A stretch of 42,590 nt of DNA from a bacterium (GCA_016930535.1 JAFGGN010000057.1:1-42590); one strand, 5' to 3'. Positions 33,017 through 41,160 are shown, counted from the first letter of the stretch. A program made the numbers and translations. Notes: a model not told the origin generated them from the sequence alone.

Positions 33017-36010
33017 GTGAAATACCAAAATAAAGTCGTCCGATCCGGTCTGTGTCTTGCCGGTCTGGCAGCATTACAGGTTATGGCCCAGTCCGTCATG
33101 CACGCCTCGAATTATGATCCCAGGGGCAAGGTGTATGTGAACGAGGTATACAAGGCCAGTACAGTGGATCAGTTCGGACATGCGACAGGCGATCCGAATC
33201 AACTGCGCGTAAGGCTGGTCGGGCCGGAAAATATCACACGCGGGACACGGGGTAAATTCTACCTCGATCTGGAACCAGTCATCGATCCGGCCATTCTTGC
33301 AGGAAACCCAGGATATTACAAGGAGATCCTGGATTTTTATATCCTTGCGGGTTCCTCCGAGGGATTCATTCAACTGACAGGCAGTCCAGTGTATTCTGTG
33401 GCACATCGAAATCAAATGCCCATGACACGGGTGCAGGAGATGACGGATTCGGAGCGGCAGTTTTATGTCTATTTCGGCAATGCACTGCCGGTTGTTATCG
33501 GTGCCGTACCCGGCCTGGGTCAAACCCTTAAGTTTACCCAGAATATGAGTGAATTGATGGACTGGAAAGACCTGGATGATGTTGATTGGAAAAACATGTG
33601 GATAGTAAATAGCCAGGTCGATTTCTACCCGATCATTCCGCCCCGGCACGTCAAAGAAATGCGGTTCAATGCCATATATTCCATCGAAATTCCATTCGAA
33701 GCCCTGCAGCCGGACGGTATGTTTGGATTCTATATTGCGTATCTCACAACATCCGATATTGAGGATCAGAATAATAAATCGGTTTTTTCGGAAATCGAAT
33801 TATCGGTTCGTGAAAATGAAAATGCGGTCCCGAAACGAAATCCGGTACTCATTCAGGCCCCATATTCCTGTGAAGGTACGATCGGAATCGATTCACAGAA
33901 TTCCATCAAGTATTCAATCGATTTGCGGGATGAAAGCGATAAAAACATACTTGGTATTCAATGTGATCCCCTGTGCACAGACCCGAATAGTTATGCGCAT
34001 CTGCAAAATATCAACCTGGCCCTTGAATTCGGGAAACCGTCTCCTGTCGTTTCAGATATGCCTGTTTTTTTTGATTACAGCCGGAATGTGTCCCCATTCA
34101 GGACCCTGCGAGATAAATATACAGATGACCAGATTGTCAACTGGATTCAACTCGGGATATCGTGTATAATGACTTTTATAATGCCTGTCATAATGCCTGG
34201 TGTGTCACCTGCTTTCACCATAGCGAATGGTACGATTGATCTTCTGGAGGCCAGAGAAAAGGCACTTCAGAGTGTGTCTTTCAGTGATATGATGGAAAAT
34301 CTCTGGGCACACCAGAGAATGGTCAATTTTTACCAGATTCCACCCATGCCGAATGAATGTGATAACAATGACGGGCCGCACGGATTCAGGGTGGAAATCC
34401 CGATCACCTATTTTAACAGCAGACCAGCCCCCTTTCATTTGTATTTCGAAGGCATTCTGCATTCTGAAAAGAAGCAGGAGTACAGTAGTCCCATTACCAG
34501 CGCACATTTCAAGTATGATAACGATCAGTTCTCGTATGTCATCCCAATTGACCTGAAAATGATAACAGGGCAAATCCAGCCACCCGTTCGGTCCCAGGTG
34601 CCGGCCGGAACCGGCAATGATGTGGTGCTCGGCTTCATTCTGGATTCTTCGGGCAGCATGCAGACGAATGATCCGAACAATATCCGGATCTCAGCAGTAC
34701 AGCAGATCGTGGATCAGCTTTCAGGCAGCGAAAAAGTGTTCGTAGTGGATTTCGACGAGGATGCCGTATGGCTCAATCCTTCGGAATGGAGTAACTGGGA
34801 CCGTAATTTACTCAAAGCACGGCTGAACAGAATCGATTCGAGGGGCGGTACGAATATCGGCAAAGGACTGCAAAAATTGCGCGAAGCACTCGAAGCTGCG
34901 GGCCAGCAGAATGCACGCGGCGCTGTATTCCTTCTGACCGACGGCAAGGGAAGCTACAGCAACGAAGCGGACTGGTTTCAGGCCCGCCACCTGCCCGTAT
35001 ATACGGTGAGTTACAAAGATTATGCAAGCTCTGCACTGTTGAGTGAAATCGCTGATGCCACGGGCGGTCTGTACCTGAAAGCGGACAATGAGGGTGAAAT
35101 CGTCGCCTCGTTCACCCAGATTCTCAACGAAATATTAGGAAGCAATAAAATTGTGCGGCACACCCGCACTATCCATCAGGATGAGGTTGTCCCTTTCGAA
35201 TTCTATATTGATCAGAACACGAAGATCGTTTATTTTTCCGCGTCCTGGACAGGCAGCAGGGTGAGCCTGAGGCTGACTTCTCCGGACGGCAGCGTATACA
35301 ACCAGCAGTCAGGCGGTTCGTGGTCCGTGGGCCGGAACTACAGTTTGTTTAAATTAGTCCGGCCTCAGGGCGGCAAATGGAGGGCGGAAATCAGGGGTGA
35401 GGAAATCCCGCCCGGCGGTGAGCCGGTTTCATTCGAAGTGAGCGGGGACACGCCCAATCAGATCGACATTGTCCAGCATGCCGCATCCTCGGGCCGTATC
35501 GAGTTCGGCCTGATAAGCCGGACCGGCAGCATCCGGATGCAGAACATCCGGCCATTGATCAGGGTGACCACACCTGATAAAAGGGTCATCGATATTTCCA
35601 GCCGCTATGCTGATAGCCGCTTCAGTTACCAACCCGTATCAGGCAACGGCGATTACAAGTTTGAAATCGCGTTTAACGCTCAGGATCCGTCGGGCAATAC
35701 CATACAGCGGTTTTTCACGCGCACTGTGCTGGTGGGTAATTACAAACCGGCGTATATTGGTGCAGTGACCCGGGTCATGGGATCCTTCATTTACACGGAC
35801 CTGGGCAAACAACGCGGCAACCGACCCGGAATTCAGTGCACCATTTTCGATGCCCGCATGGGACAGATCCGCAAGGGACGTGGATATGTGCTGAATGTGC
35901 AGGACAATACGGGTGTGGTACAACTGCAGCAGCAGTTTGGCCAGCAGCCGATTATCCCGAACGATATCGTTCATCTGGATATCGTTCAATGGAAGAATGA
36001 CGGCCCCTGA
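33017..36010 (+). CDS. Large exported von Willebrand factor A protein
   Basis: A 997-residue protein with an N-terminal signal-like segment (residues 8-30, LCLAGLAALQVMAQS). The first ~530 residues are beta-rich with no known domain, and include one hydrophobic stretch (about 375-395, CIMTFIMPVIMPGVSPAF). A vWA domain follows (about 535-710) with an intact MIDAS: DSSGSM, the RGGTNIGKGL threonine and LLTDGKG. Behind it are Ig-like strands (PFEFYIDQNTKIVYFSASW) and a ~70-residue end domain (VMGSFIYTDLGKQRGN). It should bind a protein ligand by a metal-dependent site outside the cytoplasm, possibly the sensor domains of the kinases. It begins 81 bases after kinase 2. Confidence 0.85.
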   Translation: MKYQNKVVRSGLCLAGLAALQVMAQSVMHASNYDPRGKVYVNEVYKASTVDQFGHATGDPNQLRVRLVGPENITRGTRGKFYLDLEPVIDPAILAGNPGYYKEILDFYILAGSSEGFIQLTGSPVYSVAHRNQMPMTRVQEMTDSERQFYVYFGNALPVVIGAVPGLGQTLKFTQNMSELMDWKDLDDVDWKNMWIVNSQVDFYPIIPPRHVKEMRFNAIYSIEIPFEALQPDGMFGFYIAYLTTSDIEDQNNKSVFSEIELSVRENENAVPKRNPVLIQAPYSCEGTIGIDSQNSIKYSIDLRDESDKNILGIQCDPLCTDPNSYAHLQNINLALEFGKPSPVVSDMPVFFDYSRNVSPFRTLRDKYTDDQIVNWIQLGISCIMTFIMPVIMPGVSPAFTIANGTIDLLEAREKALQSVSFSDMMENLWAHQRMVNFYQIPPMPNECDNNDGPHGFRVEIPITYFNSRPAPFHLYFEGILHSEKKQEYSSPITSAHFKYDNDQFSYVIPIDLKMITGQIQPPVRSQVPAGTGNDVVLGFILDSSGSMQTNDPNNIRISAVQQIVDQLSGSEKVFVVDFDEDAVWLNPSEWSNWDRNLLKARLNRIDSRGGTNIGKGLQKLREALEAAGQQNARGAVFLLTDGKGSYSNEADWFQARHLPVYTVSYKDYASSALLSEIADATGGLYLKADNEGEIVASFTQILNEILGSNKIVRHTRTIHQDEVVPFEFYIDQNTKIVYFSASWTGSRVSLRLTSPDGSVYNQQSGGSWSVGRNYSLFKLVRPQGGKWRAEIRGEEIPPGGEPVSFEVSGDTPNQIDIVQHAASSGRIEFGLISRTGSIRMQNIRPLIRVTTPDKRVIDISSRYADSRFSYQPVSGNGDYKFEIAFNAQDPSGNTIQRFFTRTVLVGNYKPAYIGAVTRVMGSFIYTDLGKQRGNRPGIQCTIFDARMGQIRKGRGYVLNVQDNTGVVQLQQQFGQQPIIPNDIVHLDIVQWKNDGP

Positions 36011-36096
36011 AAGGAACCCGACAGTTGAGAAGTAAGGCGAAAATCTTGACAGATCAGGAGATAATTATTTCACCGATCTGAATCAATGGATGCTCT

Positions 36097-36723
36097 ATGC
36101 AACAGAATAAACCCCGTTTAATTGATTTTGCGAAAATGGCGTACCGGATGCTGGCTCAGCACAAAACAGAGAATGAAATCCTGGGTCATCTTCGCGGGCA
36201 TGGATTGTCCGAAAATGATGCACTTCGATGTCTGCAGTATGCAAAAGATGTAAGAAACAGGCATATCGCCGAATCACGAGGTAAAAAGGGCACTGTTAAA
36301 AATAACCGCAAAGGGAATGTCGGATGCCTGGTGATTCTTGTTGTGATCATTGGTTCTATCCTGATACAGCTATATTCCAAGTATTCCTTCAATCAGAACT
36401 GCGGTACGACGGCCGGATTATTGGCCGAGCGCTACACGGTACGTACACGAATTAAAGTCAGGGGTTTTATCCCGATACCGGGAGAACAAACCTATGAAGT
36501 CAATTATACGTATTCGGTTGAAGGGAAAAAGTACCAGGGTTCCGGCACATTGACACATAAGCCCGTTTCCAGGCAGATCACCGTGTATTATGACAAACGG
36601 AAACCATCAATAAGCAGGCTGGAAAAGGATAGCGGGATTCTCGGTGAGACGGTTTTATTGGCATTTTTCCTTGTGCTGATGTTCCTGATGCTTAAGACCA
36701 CAAAGAGGAACAGGAATGTTTAA
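36097..36723 (+). CDS. DUF3592-like membrane protein
   Basis: 208 residues: a helical, basic N-terminal region (1-72), membrane helix 1 (about 74-92, GCLVILVVIIGSILIQLY), an extracytoplasmic beta domain (about 110-175) with TYEVNYTYSVEGKKYQGSG and ITVYYDKRKPS, and membrane helix 2 (about 184-200). The 'Y.Y.v.G..Y.g......V.VyYdP..P' pattern is that of DUF3592. The N-terminal helices may be a small protein-binding module. It follows the vWA gene by 86 bases on the same strand and is taken as the last member of the signalling island. Role unknown. Confidence 0.7.
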   Translation: MQQNKPRLIDFAKMAYRMLAQHKTENEILGHLRGHGLSENDALRCLQYAKDVRNRHIAESRGKKGTVKNNRKGNVGCLVILVVIIGSILIQLYSKYSFNQNCGTTAGLLAERYTVRTRIKVRGFIPIPGEQTYEVNYTYSVEGKKYQGSGTLTHKPVSRQITVYYDKRKPSISRLEKDSGILGETVLLAFFLVLMFLMLKTTKRNRNV

Positions 36724-37058
36724 TTGCAATTCCGGTAACACACTTGCTGCTGAATTTTGATAACAATCCGGAATGGCTTGCAGGGGGGCGGATGCCTGTT
36801 CCGATCTGCGAAGAAATAACTTCGGTTGGATAAATTCAGTCATGATCCGACTCGGGAATCGTAAAATTCGGGAATATAATATCTGGACCTGAGATGTTTC
36901 TTTATATTTATAATTAATCGCCTTTATTCTGGTACAATATTTGAAGTCCACCCCAATACTGTACCCTGCAAAGCCCGCCTGCCCGGTGCGGCGGGGAACG
37001 ATTTCATTTTGGAATTTATCACACTGCAATGGTCAAGCATATCATCAGGAGGTGCCCC
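36724..37058. other. Intergenic region upstream of the beta-propeller gene
   Basis: About 335 bases with no gene seen. A TACAAT hexamer at about 36932-36937 could be a -10 element but has no clear -35. A G+C-rich imperfect hairpin (CCCGCC...GGCGGG) lies at about 36970-36995. The end holds the AGGAGG site of the next gene. Confidence 0.4.
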
Positions 37059-39437
37059 ATGATGCTGAAAATGAAACGAATATCCGTGTTTCTGTCGATC
37101 CTGTGTTTCATGGTGTTTCTCGTGCCCGTGCCGGACGCACAGGCGCAGTACACGGTGGAAAAACGCTCGCAGATCGGCGGCTGGACGGACGATGCGTGCG
37201 TGTTCGGGGATTACGCATACGTGATCAAGGCCGAACAGGTGGCCGTGCTCGACGTGTCGGGCAACACGATTCACAAGGTCAATTCGCTGTTTCTCGACAA
37301 TGAACCCGCGGCGGTTTTTGCAGTCGACCCGCTGCTGCTGGTATTCATGACCAGAAGCGATTCCGGGCTCGTGATTTATTCCCTGGAAGATCCGGAAAAC
37401 CCGGTGTATGTCGGCCGGTTCGCGATCCCGACCGGGGCCTTTGTGGATTTCAGGCAGAACGGCGCCGTTTTTTACCTGGTGACCGGTGAATATTTTCATG
37501 TCCTGGACCTGAGCAATCCCTTTTCCCCGGCCATACTCAAAACACTCCCCATCGAGGACGGCCGGTGCGTGGAGGCGAGCGGCGGGTGTGTCTATGTGGG
37601 CACGGGCAATGCACTGCTCATATTCGAGGGCAATACGGATCCGGTGTACAGAAAAAGCCTGACCATGAATACGGTCCGTGATCTGGCCACCTACTCGGAT
37701 CACCTGTACATTGCCACAGAACAGCAGGCTGACAAGGAACTGATCACCATGCAGGTTTACGATCCGCTGAATCCCGTACAGACGGACCTGCTGGAACCCA
37801 AACATACGGAAGGGTTCGTCACCTGGATCAAGAATCCCTACCGGCTGCAGGTCGCGAACCAGACCCTGTATCTCAGCTGTTCCGGAGGCGATCCGGGGAT
37901 TCTTATGTATAGTCTCGCGGATTTCGCACATCCGGCCCCGGTGGGGTATTTCGGCATGCCCGAAGCCGAATGGGGAAGCGCACGGTCGCTCAATGTCGTG
38001 GATCATATGGCCTACATGGCCGTGGGCCATTTCCGGACCCTTGTCAAGGTGGACGTGACCAATCCGGCCGCACCCGTGCTCGTCGACACGTATATCGATG
38101 TCAACTCCCTGATGCGGGTCGCGGCCACGGAGGAGCGCGTATACGCGGTCGAGGACGATGCGCTGCTCATTTACGATATCACGAGTCCCGATACACCCGC
38201 GCTTCTCGGATTCGATACCCGGCTGGGCAGCCTGTTCCGCCTGGTGCCCGAAGGCAATCGCCTGACGGCCGTGCGGAACGATACGCTCTTTGTCATCGAT
38301 GTCACAAATCCGGCGGGCCTGGTCATACAGGGCAGGCTGGCGCTGGGCTATAACAGGGCCAGGCAGCTCACGGTAAGGGGCAGCAGGGCATTCGCCATGG
38401 TGGAGCAGTTCGGCATCGGCGGTTATTTTGAAATCGCGGACATACAGGATCCCGCGCATCCCCAGTCCCTCAAGTCCCTTCCGCTCCCGGGCCAGGACCG
38501 CGCCCTGTACGTGACCGAAGACGGTGCCACCGCGTACGCGGGTTACGATGCGGAAGGCGTGTACGGTGTGCAGATACTGGATGTGTCCGATCCCGCCAAT
38601 GCGGCGGTCACGGGCACGATCGCGACACAGTGCAAATCCACGGCCATGTGCATGAACGGATCCAGGCTGTACATCGGCGGCCAGTCGGACGATACGCACT
38701 GGATTCTGGAGACCTGGGATGTGTCCGACCCGGCCAGCCCCGTTCCCGGCCCCTCGCGCACCGGCTCGGGCATTTTCGTGCAGATGAACGTTTACGACGA
38801 TATGCTGCTCGTGAGCACCAACGGAGACATGGATGCGCTGGCCAAGGACGCGCCCGTGCAGTTCCGCCTGGACAGGGACGGCAACCCGCATCTCGTGATG
38901 GATGACGGCCGGCCCGGTCTCGAAAAAACGGCGGGCCCCGTGGGCGGCGGCCTCCGTTTCCTGGATCTCAACGACCTGGCCCAGTTTTTCTTTATCGACC
39001 TGAATACGGCCACGGCCTTCGAGCTGTTCTTTTTAGCGTACATGATCGTGCTTCTCATCCTGTGGTCCGGGTGGTTCGATCCCAACGGGTACGACCATTA
39101 CGTGAGCATGGGCATCGCGCTCTTCGGCCTCATTGCCGGCGGCTCGTTCATCCAGGACCGCCTGGTTCAGCCCGCCATGCACGAGATCGTGCAGAATTAT
39201 CCCAATCCGTTCAATCCCGAAACGAATATCGAATTCACCGTGGCCCAGCCCTGCCACGTGACGCTCAACGTATACGATCTCCGGGGCAGGCTGGTACGCA
39301 CACTCGTGGACGAACAGCGCCCGGCGGGCACATACAATGCCCGTTTCGAAGCCCGGGATCTCCCGTCCGGCATCTACACCTACCAGATCCAGGCGGGCGA
39401 GATACTGGAATCGAAGAAGATGATTCTCTTGCGCTGA
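37059..39437 (+). CDS. LVIVD-repeat beta-propeller surface protein with FCB sorting domain
   Basis: 792 residues from the ATG at 37059, chosen because AGGAGG sits 6 bases upstream; an ATG 30 bases earlier has no site. Signal peptide (about 4-30, ending AQAQ), then LVIVD-type repeats with 'dvsdP.nP..vg' signatures (SLEDPENPVYVGRF, DVTNPAAPVLVDTY, DITSPDTPALLGF, DVSDPANAAVTG) forming propeller blades. Near the end two hydrophobic helices (about 648-690) are followed by QNYPNPFNPETNIEF and a FlgD-like sorting domain (YDLRGRLVRTLVDEQ, LPSGIYTYQIQAG). Exported, probably surface-attached; ligand unknown. Membrane helices before a sorting domain are unusual. Confidence 0.85.
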   Translation: MMLKMKRISVFLSILCFMVFLVPVPDAQAQYTVEKRSQIGGWTDDACVFGDYAYVIKAEQVAVLDVSGNTIHKVNSLFLDNEPAAVFAVDPLLLVFMTRSDSGLVIYSLEDPENPVYVGRFAIPTGAFVDFRQNGAVFYLVTGEYFHVLDLSNPFSPAILKTLPIEDGRCVEASGGCVYVGTGNALLIFEGNTDPVYRKSLTMNTVRDLATYSDHLYIATEQQADKELITMQVYDPLNPVQTDLLEPKHTEGFVTWIKNPYRLQVANQTLYLSCSGGDPGILMYSLADFAHPAPVGYFGMPEAEWGSARSLNVVDHMAYMAVGHFRTLVKVDVTNPAAPVLVDTYIDVNSLMRVAATEERVYAVEDDALLIYDITSPDTPALLGFDTRLGSLFRLVPEGNRLTAVRNDTLFVIDVTNPAGLVIQGRLALGYNRARQLTVRGSRAFAMVEQFGIGGYFEIADIQDPAHPQSLKSLPLPGQDRALYVTEDGATAYAGYDAEGVYGVQILDVSDPANAAVTGTIATQCKSTAMCMNGSRLYIGGQSDDTHWILETWDVSDPASPVPGPSRTGSGIFVQMNVYDDMLLVSTNGDMDALAKDAPVQFRLDRDGNPHLVMDDGRPGLEKTAGPVGGGLRFLDLNDLAQFFFIDLNTATAFELFFLAYMIVLLILWSGWFDPNGYDHYVSMGIALFGLIAGGSFIQDRLVQPAMHEIVQNYPNPFNPETNIEFTVAQPCHVTLNVYDLRGRLVRTLVDEQRPAGTYNARFEARDLPSGIYTYQIQAGEILESKKMILLR

Positions 39438-39454
39438 GGCTTTTTGAATAACTG

Positions 39455-39485
39455 CACCTGCCAGGTCTTCAAAACCTGGCAGGTG
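39455..39485 (+). repeat. Hairpin repeat copy 1 (terminator-like)
   Basis: Perfect 12-bp arms CACCTGCCAGGT (39455-39466) and ACCTGGCAGGTG (39474-39485), 17 bases after the propeller gene. It is followed by TAATGCTCCTGTTG and six Ts, so it can serve as that gene's terminator. It begins a 70-base direct repeat shared exactly with copy 2. Confidence 0.8.
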
Positions 39486-39543
39486 TAATGCTCCTGTTGT
39501 TTTTTCCCCATACACCCATATACTCATCTACTCATATACCCTT
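39474..39543 (+). repeat. 70-bp direct repeat, copy 1
   Basis: These 70 bases recur exactly at 40186-40255, 712 bases further on. The unit contains the right arm of the hairpin, a T-run and a C/A-rich tail with CCCATACACCC and CATATACTCATC. Together the two copies bracket the DUF4258/MqsA-like pair. Confidence 0.9.
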
Positions 39544-39631
39544 ACTTTTATACAAATTTGATATAAAATTACCTTGACTTTGTTACAGGATATACTGAAT
39601 TTTAAAATGAAGTGCGTGTTAACAGGGATTC

Positions 39632-39943
39632 ATGATGATTGTTGATATACGTAATAAGATTGAACGTGATGAGTTCGAATTTTCTAAACATGCTACTGAT
39701 CAATCTGTACTAAGAAATATAAGGGTAGAAGAAGTCCGACAGGCGATTCACAGGGGTGAAATTATTGAAGACTATCCGGAAGATAAATATGGACCAAGCT
39801 GTCTGATTATGGATCATACGGATGAAAACAGACCCATACATATTCAATGCAGTTATCCGCCCCGCTCGATGGTTAAAATAATCACTCTGTATGAACCAGG
39901 TGACGAACAATGGATAGACTTCAGGATTCGAAGGAGGTCATAG
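39632..39943 (+). CDS. DUF4258 protein (putative toxin of a type II pair)
   Basis: 103 residues with the DUF4258 pattern: FEFSKHATDQSVLRNIRVEEVRQAI, EIIEDYPEDKYGPSCLI, a central PIHIQCSYPPRSMVKIITLYEP strand and WIDFRIRRR. The family is related to RelE/BrnT-like small ribonuclease folds and is commonly found beside YgiT/MqsA-type proteins, so a toxin role is the usual inference, not proven. The His in SKHA and the Arg-rich end are candidate functional residues. Tandem ATGs follow an AGGGA site. It ends one base before the next gene starts, the usual spacing of a toxin-antitoxin pair. Confidence 0.8.
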   Translation: MMIVDIRNKIERDEFEFSKHATDQSVLRNIRVEEVRQAIHRGEIIEDYPEDKYGPSCLIMDHTDENRPIHIQCSYPPRSMVKIITLYEPGDEQWIDFRIRRRS

Positions 39944-39944
39944 A

Positions 39945-40160
39945 ATGGTCAGAGAAGAGAAACTTGTCAATCAGAAAGTGACGTATTCATTATATAAAAA
40001 CGGCGAATTTTATATTATTGAAAATGTTCCGGCACGCGTCAATGAAGAGACGGGTGAAGAGTTTTTTTCACCCGGCACGGTTGAAAAAATTCATCAAATT
40101 ATCATGGGGCATCCGAGACCGGCCAGGACCATCACCACGCAAGTCTACGAGTTTTCGTGA
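39945..40160 (+). CDS. YgiT/MqsA-like antitoxin N-domain without zinc ligands
   Basis: 71 residues. The pattern VTYSLYKNGEFYIIENVPARVNEETGEEFFSPGTVEKIHQII matches the zinc-finger half of YgiT/MqsA-type antitoxins, in which the consensus 'nVPa.vC..CGE.y.s' carries two cysteines. Here both cysteines and the N-terminal CxxC pair are absent (NEETGE), so no zinc site remains. The DNA-binding helix-turn-helix half of MqsA is also missing, as in short family members. It is coupled to the DUF4258 gene and its stop lies inside the next hairpin repeat. Confidence 0.7.
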   Translation: MVREEKLVNQKVTYSLYKNGEFYIIENVPARVNEETGEEFFSPGTVEKIHQIIMGHPRPARTITTQVYEFS

Positions 40161-40205
40161 GCATTACACCTGCCAGGTCTCGGAGACCTGGCAGGTGTAA
40201 TGCTC
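40159..40205 (+). repeat. Hairpin repeat copy 2 (perfect 23-bp stem, terminator-like)
   Basis: Arms 40159-40181 and 40183-40205 are perfect reverse complements (GAGCATTACACC...CAGGTCTC) around a single base. It overlaps the last two bases of the antitoxin stop and is followed by CTGTTG and six Ts, so it should end transcription of the pair. It is the most complete copy of the family. Confidence 0.9.
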
Positions 40206-40255
40206 CTGTTGTTTTTTCCCCATACACCCATATACTCATCTACTCATATACCCTT
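40186..40255 (+). repeat. 70-bp direct repeat, copy 2
   Basis: Exact copy of 39474-39543. Together with copy 1 it brackets the DUF4258/antitoxin pair, so recombination between them could delete or duplicate the 712-base unit. Confidence 0.9.
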
Positions 40256-40345
40256 TCCCCTGGCTTTATTACAGGATATGCTTCATTTCGAATGAAGACG
40301 AACGGGAAGATTTGGTTGGACCAGGCTGGTTAATTATGGATTATC
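40256..40345 (+). pseudogene. Decayed second copy of the DUF4258 gene and its upstream region
   Basis: The first part (about 40258-40300, TTTATTACAGGATATGCTTC...AATGAAG) aligns with the region upstream of the DUF4258 gene (39570-39612). The next part (GAAGAC, GGAAGAT, TGGACCA, ATTATGGAT blocks) aligns with codons for EDYPEDKYGPSCLIMD at about 39765-39820. About 150 bases in between are missing. It is a degenerate tandem copy, not a working gene. Confidence 0.6.
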
Positions 40346-40357
40346 TATGTTTTATAA

Positions 40358-40681
40358 TTATTCGGGAGGAAAGTCAGATTGTCGAATTCTCTGAATGATT
40401 ATATCAGCATCTTTTTTTGAAACAATTCTGAGTATAAAAATATTATTTTTTTCAATGCCATAAAATATTCGGAATGAATTTGATAGTAAGTCAACTCTCA
40501 GACGATAACAAGGGAATTTGATGCCTCTGATTTTTTTAATTTTATTTTTATATTGAAAGGGTGCCGATTCCAGTTTTAAGATTTCATTTAGTATTTGTTT
40601 TTGACTATTTTTTGATAATTTTTTCAAATCTTTTATTGCACGAGCAGTCAATTCAATATTAAATTTCATGTGACTACTCAT
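40358..40681 (-). CDS. RelE/ParE-family toxin
   Basis: 107 residues (103 if the second ATG, MKFNIELT, is used). It has the RelE/ParE layout: FNIELTARAIKDLKKLSKNSQKQIL, a KIRGIKFPCYRLRVDLLSNSFRIFYGIE core with 'YRlRv....RifY', and a basic end strand (IFILRIVSKKDADII). Such toxins cut mRNA at the ribosome or poison gyrase. The gene overlaps the antitoxin gene by 8 bases (ATGAGTAG), giving coupled translation with the antitoxin first. Confidence 0.88.
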   Translation of the reverse strand: MSSHMKFNIELTARAIKDLKKLSKNSQKQILNEILKLESAPFQYKNKIKKIRGIKFPCYRLRVDLLSNSFRIFYGIEKNNIFILRIVSKKDADIIIQRIRQSDFPPE

Positions 40682-40934
40682 TGTCTAATTGTTTAAGCAA
40701 ATCTCTTGCGTTGGCTGTTTTACCGTGATCATACTCTTTTCGGGCAGATTTAAATTCATTATTCAAATCGAGGTGTTTGGCAATAATATAATCTTCGAGT
40801 TCTTCATTATCAATTCTTTGTAAAATAGCATAAGGATGGCCGTTTCGAGTGACAATAATTTCATCTTCTTCATTTGCTATTTTTACATATTTTGAAGTTG
40901 CACGGCTGAGCTCACGAATATTTACGAATTGCAT
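40674..40934 (-). CDS. Phd/YefM-family antitoxin
   Basis: 86 residues from the ATG at 40932-40934, chosen for the GGAGG site 5-6 bases upstream; the open frame extends 24 codons further but passes through the promoter. The N-terminal MQFVNIRELSRATSKYVKIANEEDEIIVTRNGHPYAILQ is the Phd/YefM DNA-binding fold; the acidic C-terminal tail (LDNEE-like) would wrap the toxin. It should repress its own operon with the toxin as co-repressor. Confidence 0.88.
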   Translation of the reverse strand: MQFVNIRELSRATSKYVKIANEEDEIIVTRNGHPYAILQRIDNEELEDYIIAKHLDLNNEFKSARKEYDHGKTANARDLLKQLDNE

Positions 40935-40964
40935 TGATGCCTCCAAAACAATCATTGTAATTAC

Positions 40965-40980
40965 TATTGTACGTACAATA
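40965..40980. promoter_or_regulatory. Palindromic operator of the Phd/RelE-type pair
   Basis: A perfect 16-bp palindrome with centre TTGTACGTACAA overlaps the -10 element of the antitoxin promoter, 31 bases before the chosen ATG. Phd/YefM antitoxins bind such palindromes over their own promoter; binding here is inferred. Confidence 0.75.
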
Positions 40981-41006
40981 TAATAAATGAAGAACAGATG
41001 AGTCAA
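40977..41006 (-). promoter_or_regulatory. Sigma-70-type promoter of the Phd/RelE-type pair
   Basis: On the minus strand TTGACT (41001-41006) and TATATT (40977-40982) are 18 bases apart, upstream of the antitoxin start and overlapping the palindromic operator. Confidence 0.7.
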
Positions 41007-41056
41007 GTACTAATTACAAACTTCAGATAAAAGGGGCATCAAGCAGCCGTGAAAAG

Positions 41057-41130
41057 CGCACCTGCCAGGTTGTATTATCTTTTTCTTTTCCCCATACACC
41101 CATATACCCATCTACTCATACACCGTTTCC
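41057..41130 (+). repeat. Partial repeat copy 3
   Basis: Left arm CACCTGCCAGGT (41059-41070) without its right arm, then the same C/A-rich tail as copies 1 and 2 (CCCCATACACCCATATACCC, CATCTACTCATA) with a few changes. A truncated member of the family. Confidence 0.75.
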
Positions 41131-41131
41131 C

Positions 41132-41160
41132 TTGACATTCTCCCCCGCAAAATCTATATT
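41132..41160 (+). promoter_or_regulatory. Sigma-70-type promoter of the outer-membrane protein gene
   Basis: TTGACA (41132-41137) and TATATT (41155-41160) are 17 bases apart, immediately after repeat copy 3 and about 105 bases before the ATG at 41267. A small G+C hairpin (CCGCCC/GGGCGG, about 41218-41233) lies in the leader. Confidence 0.75.

Noticed and set aside
23717..36723. Type VI secretion regulatory locus (Fha/PppA/PpkA)
   Set aside because: No tss structural gene is in the window, and the FHA protein and phosphatase have membrane and outer domains unlike the T6SS versions. Kept as an alternative to test, not as the call.
36924..38891. 655-codon minus-strand open frame
   Set aside because: Antisense to the LVIVD propeller gene; Arg/His/Gly-rich composition typical of a shadow of G+C-rich coding sequence.
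39574..39596. Promoter for the DUF4258 pair from TTGACT and TATACT
   Set aside because: The spacer is only 11 bases, too short for a sigma-70 promoter. The region is conserved in the decayed copy, so it may matter in another way.
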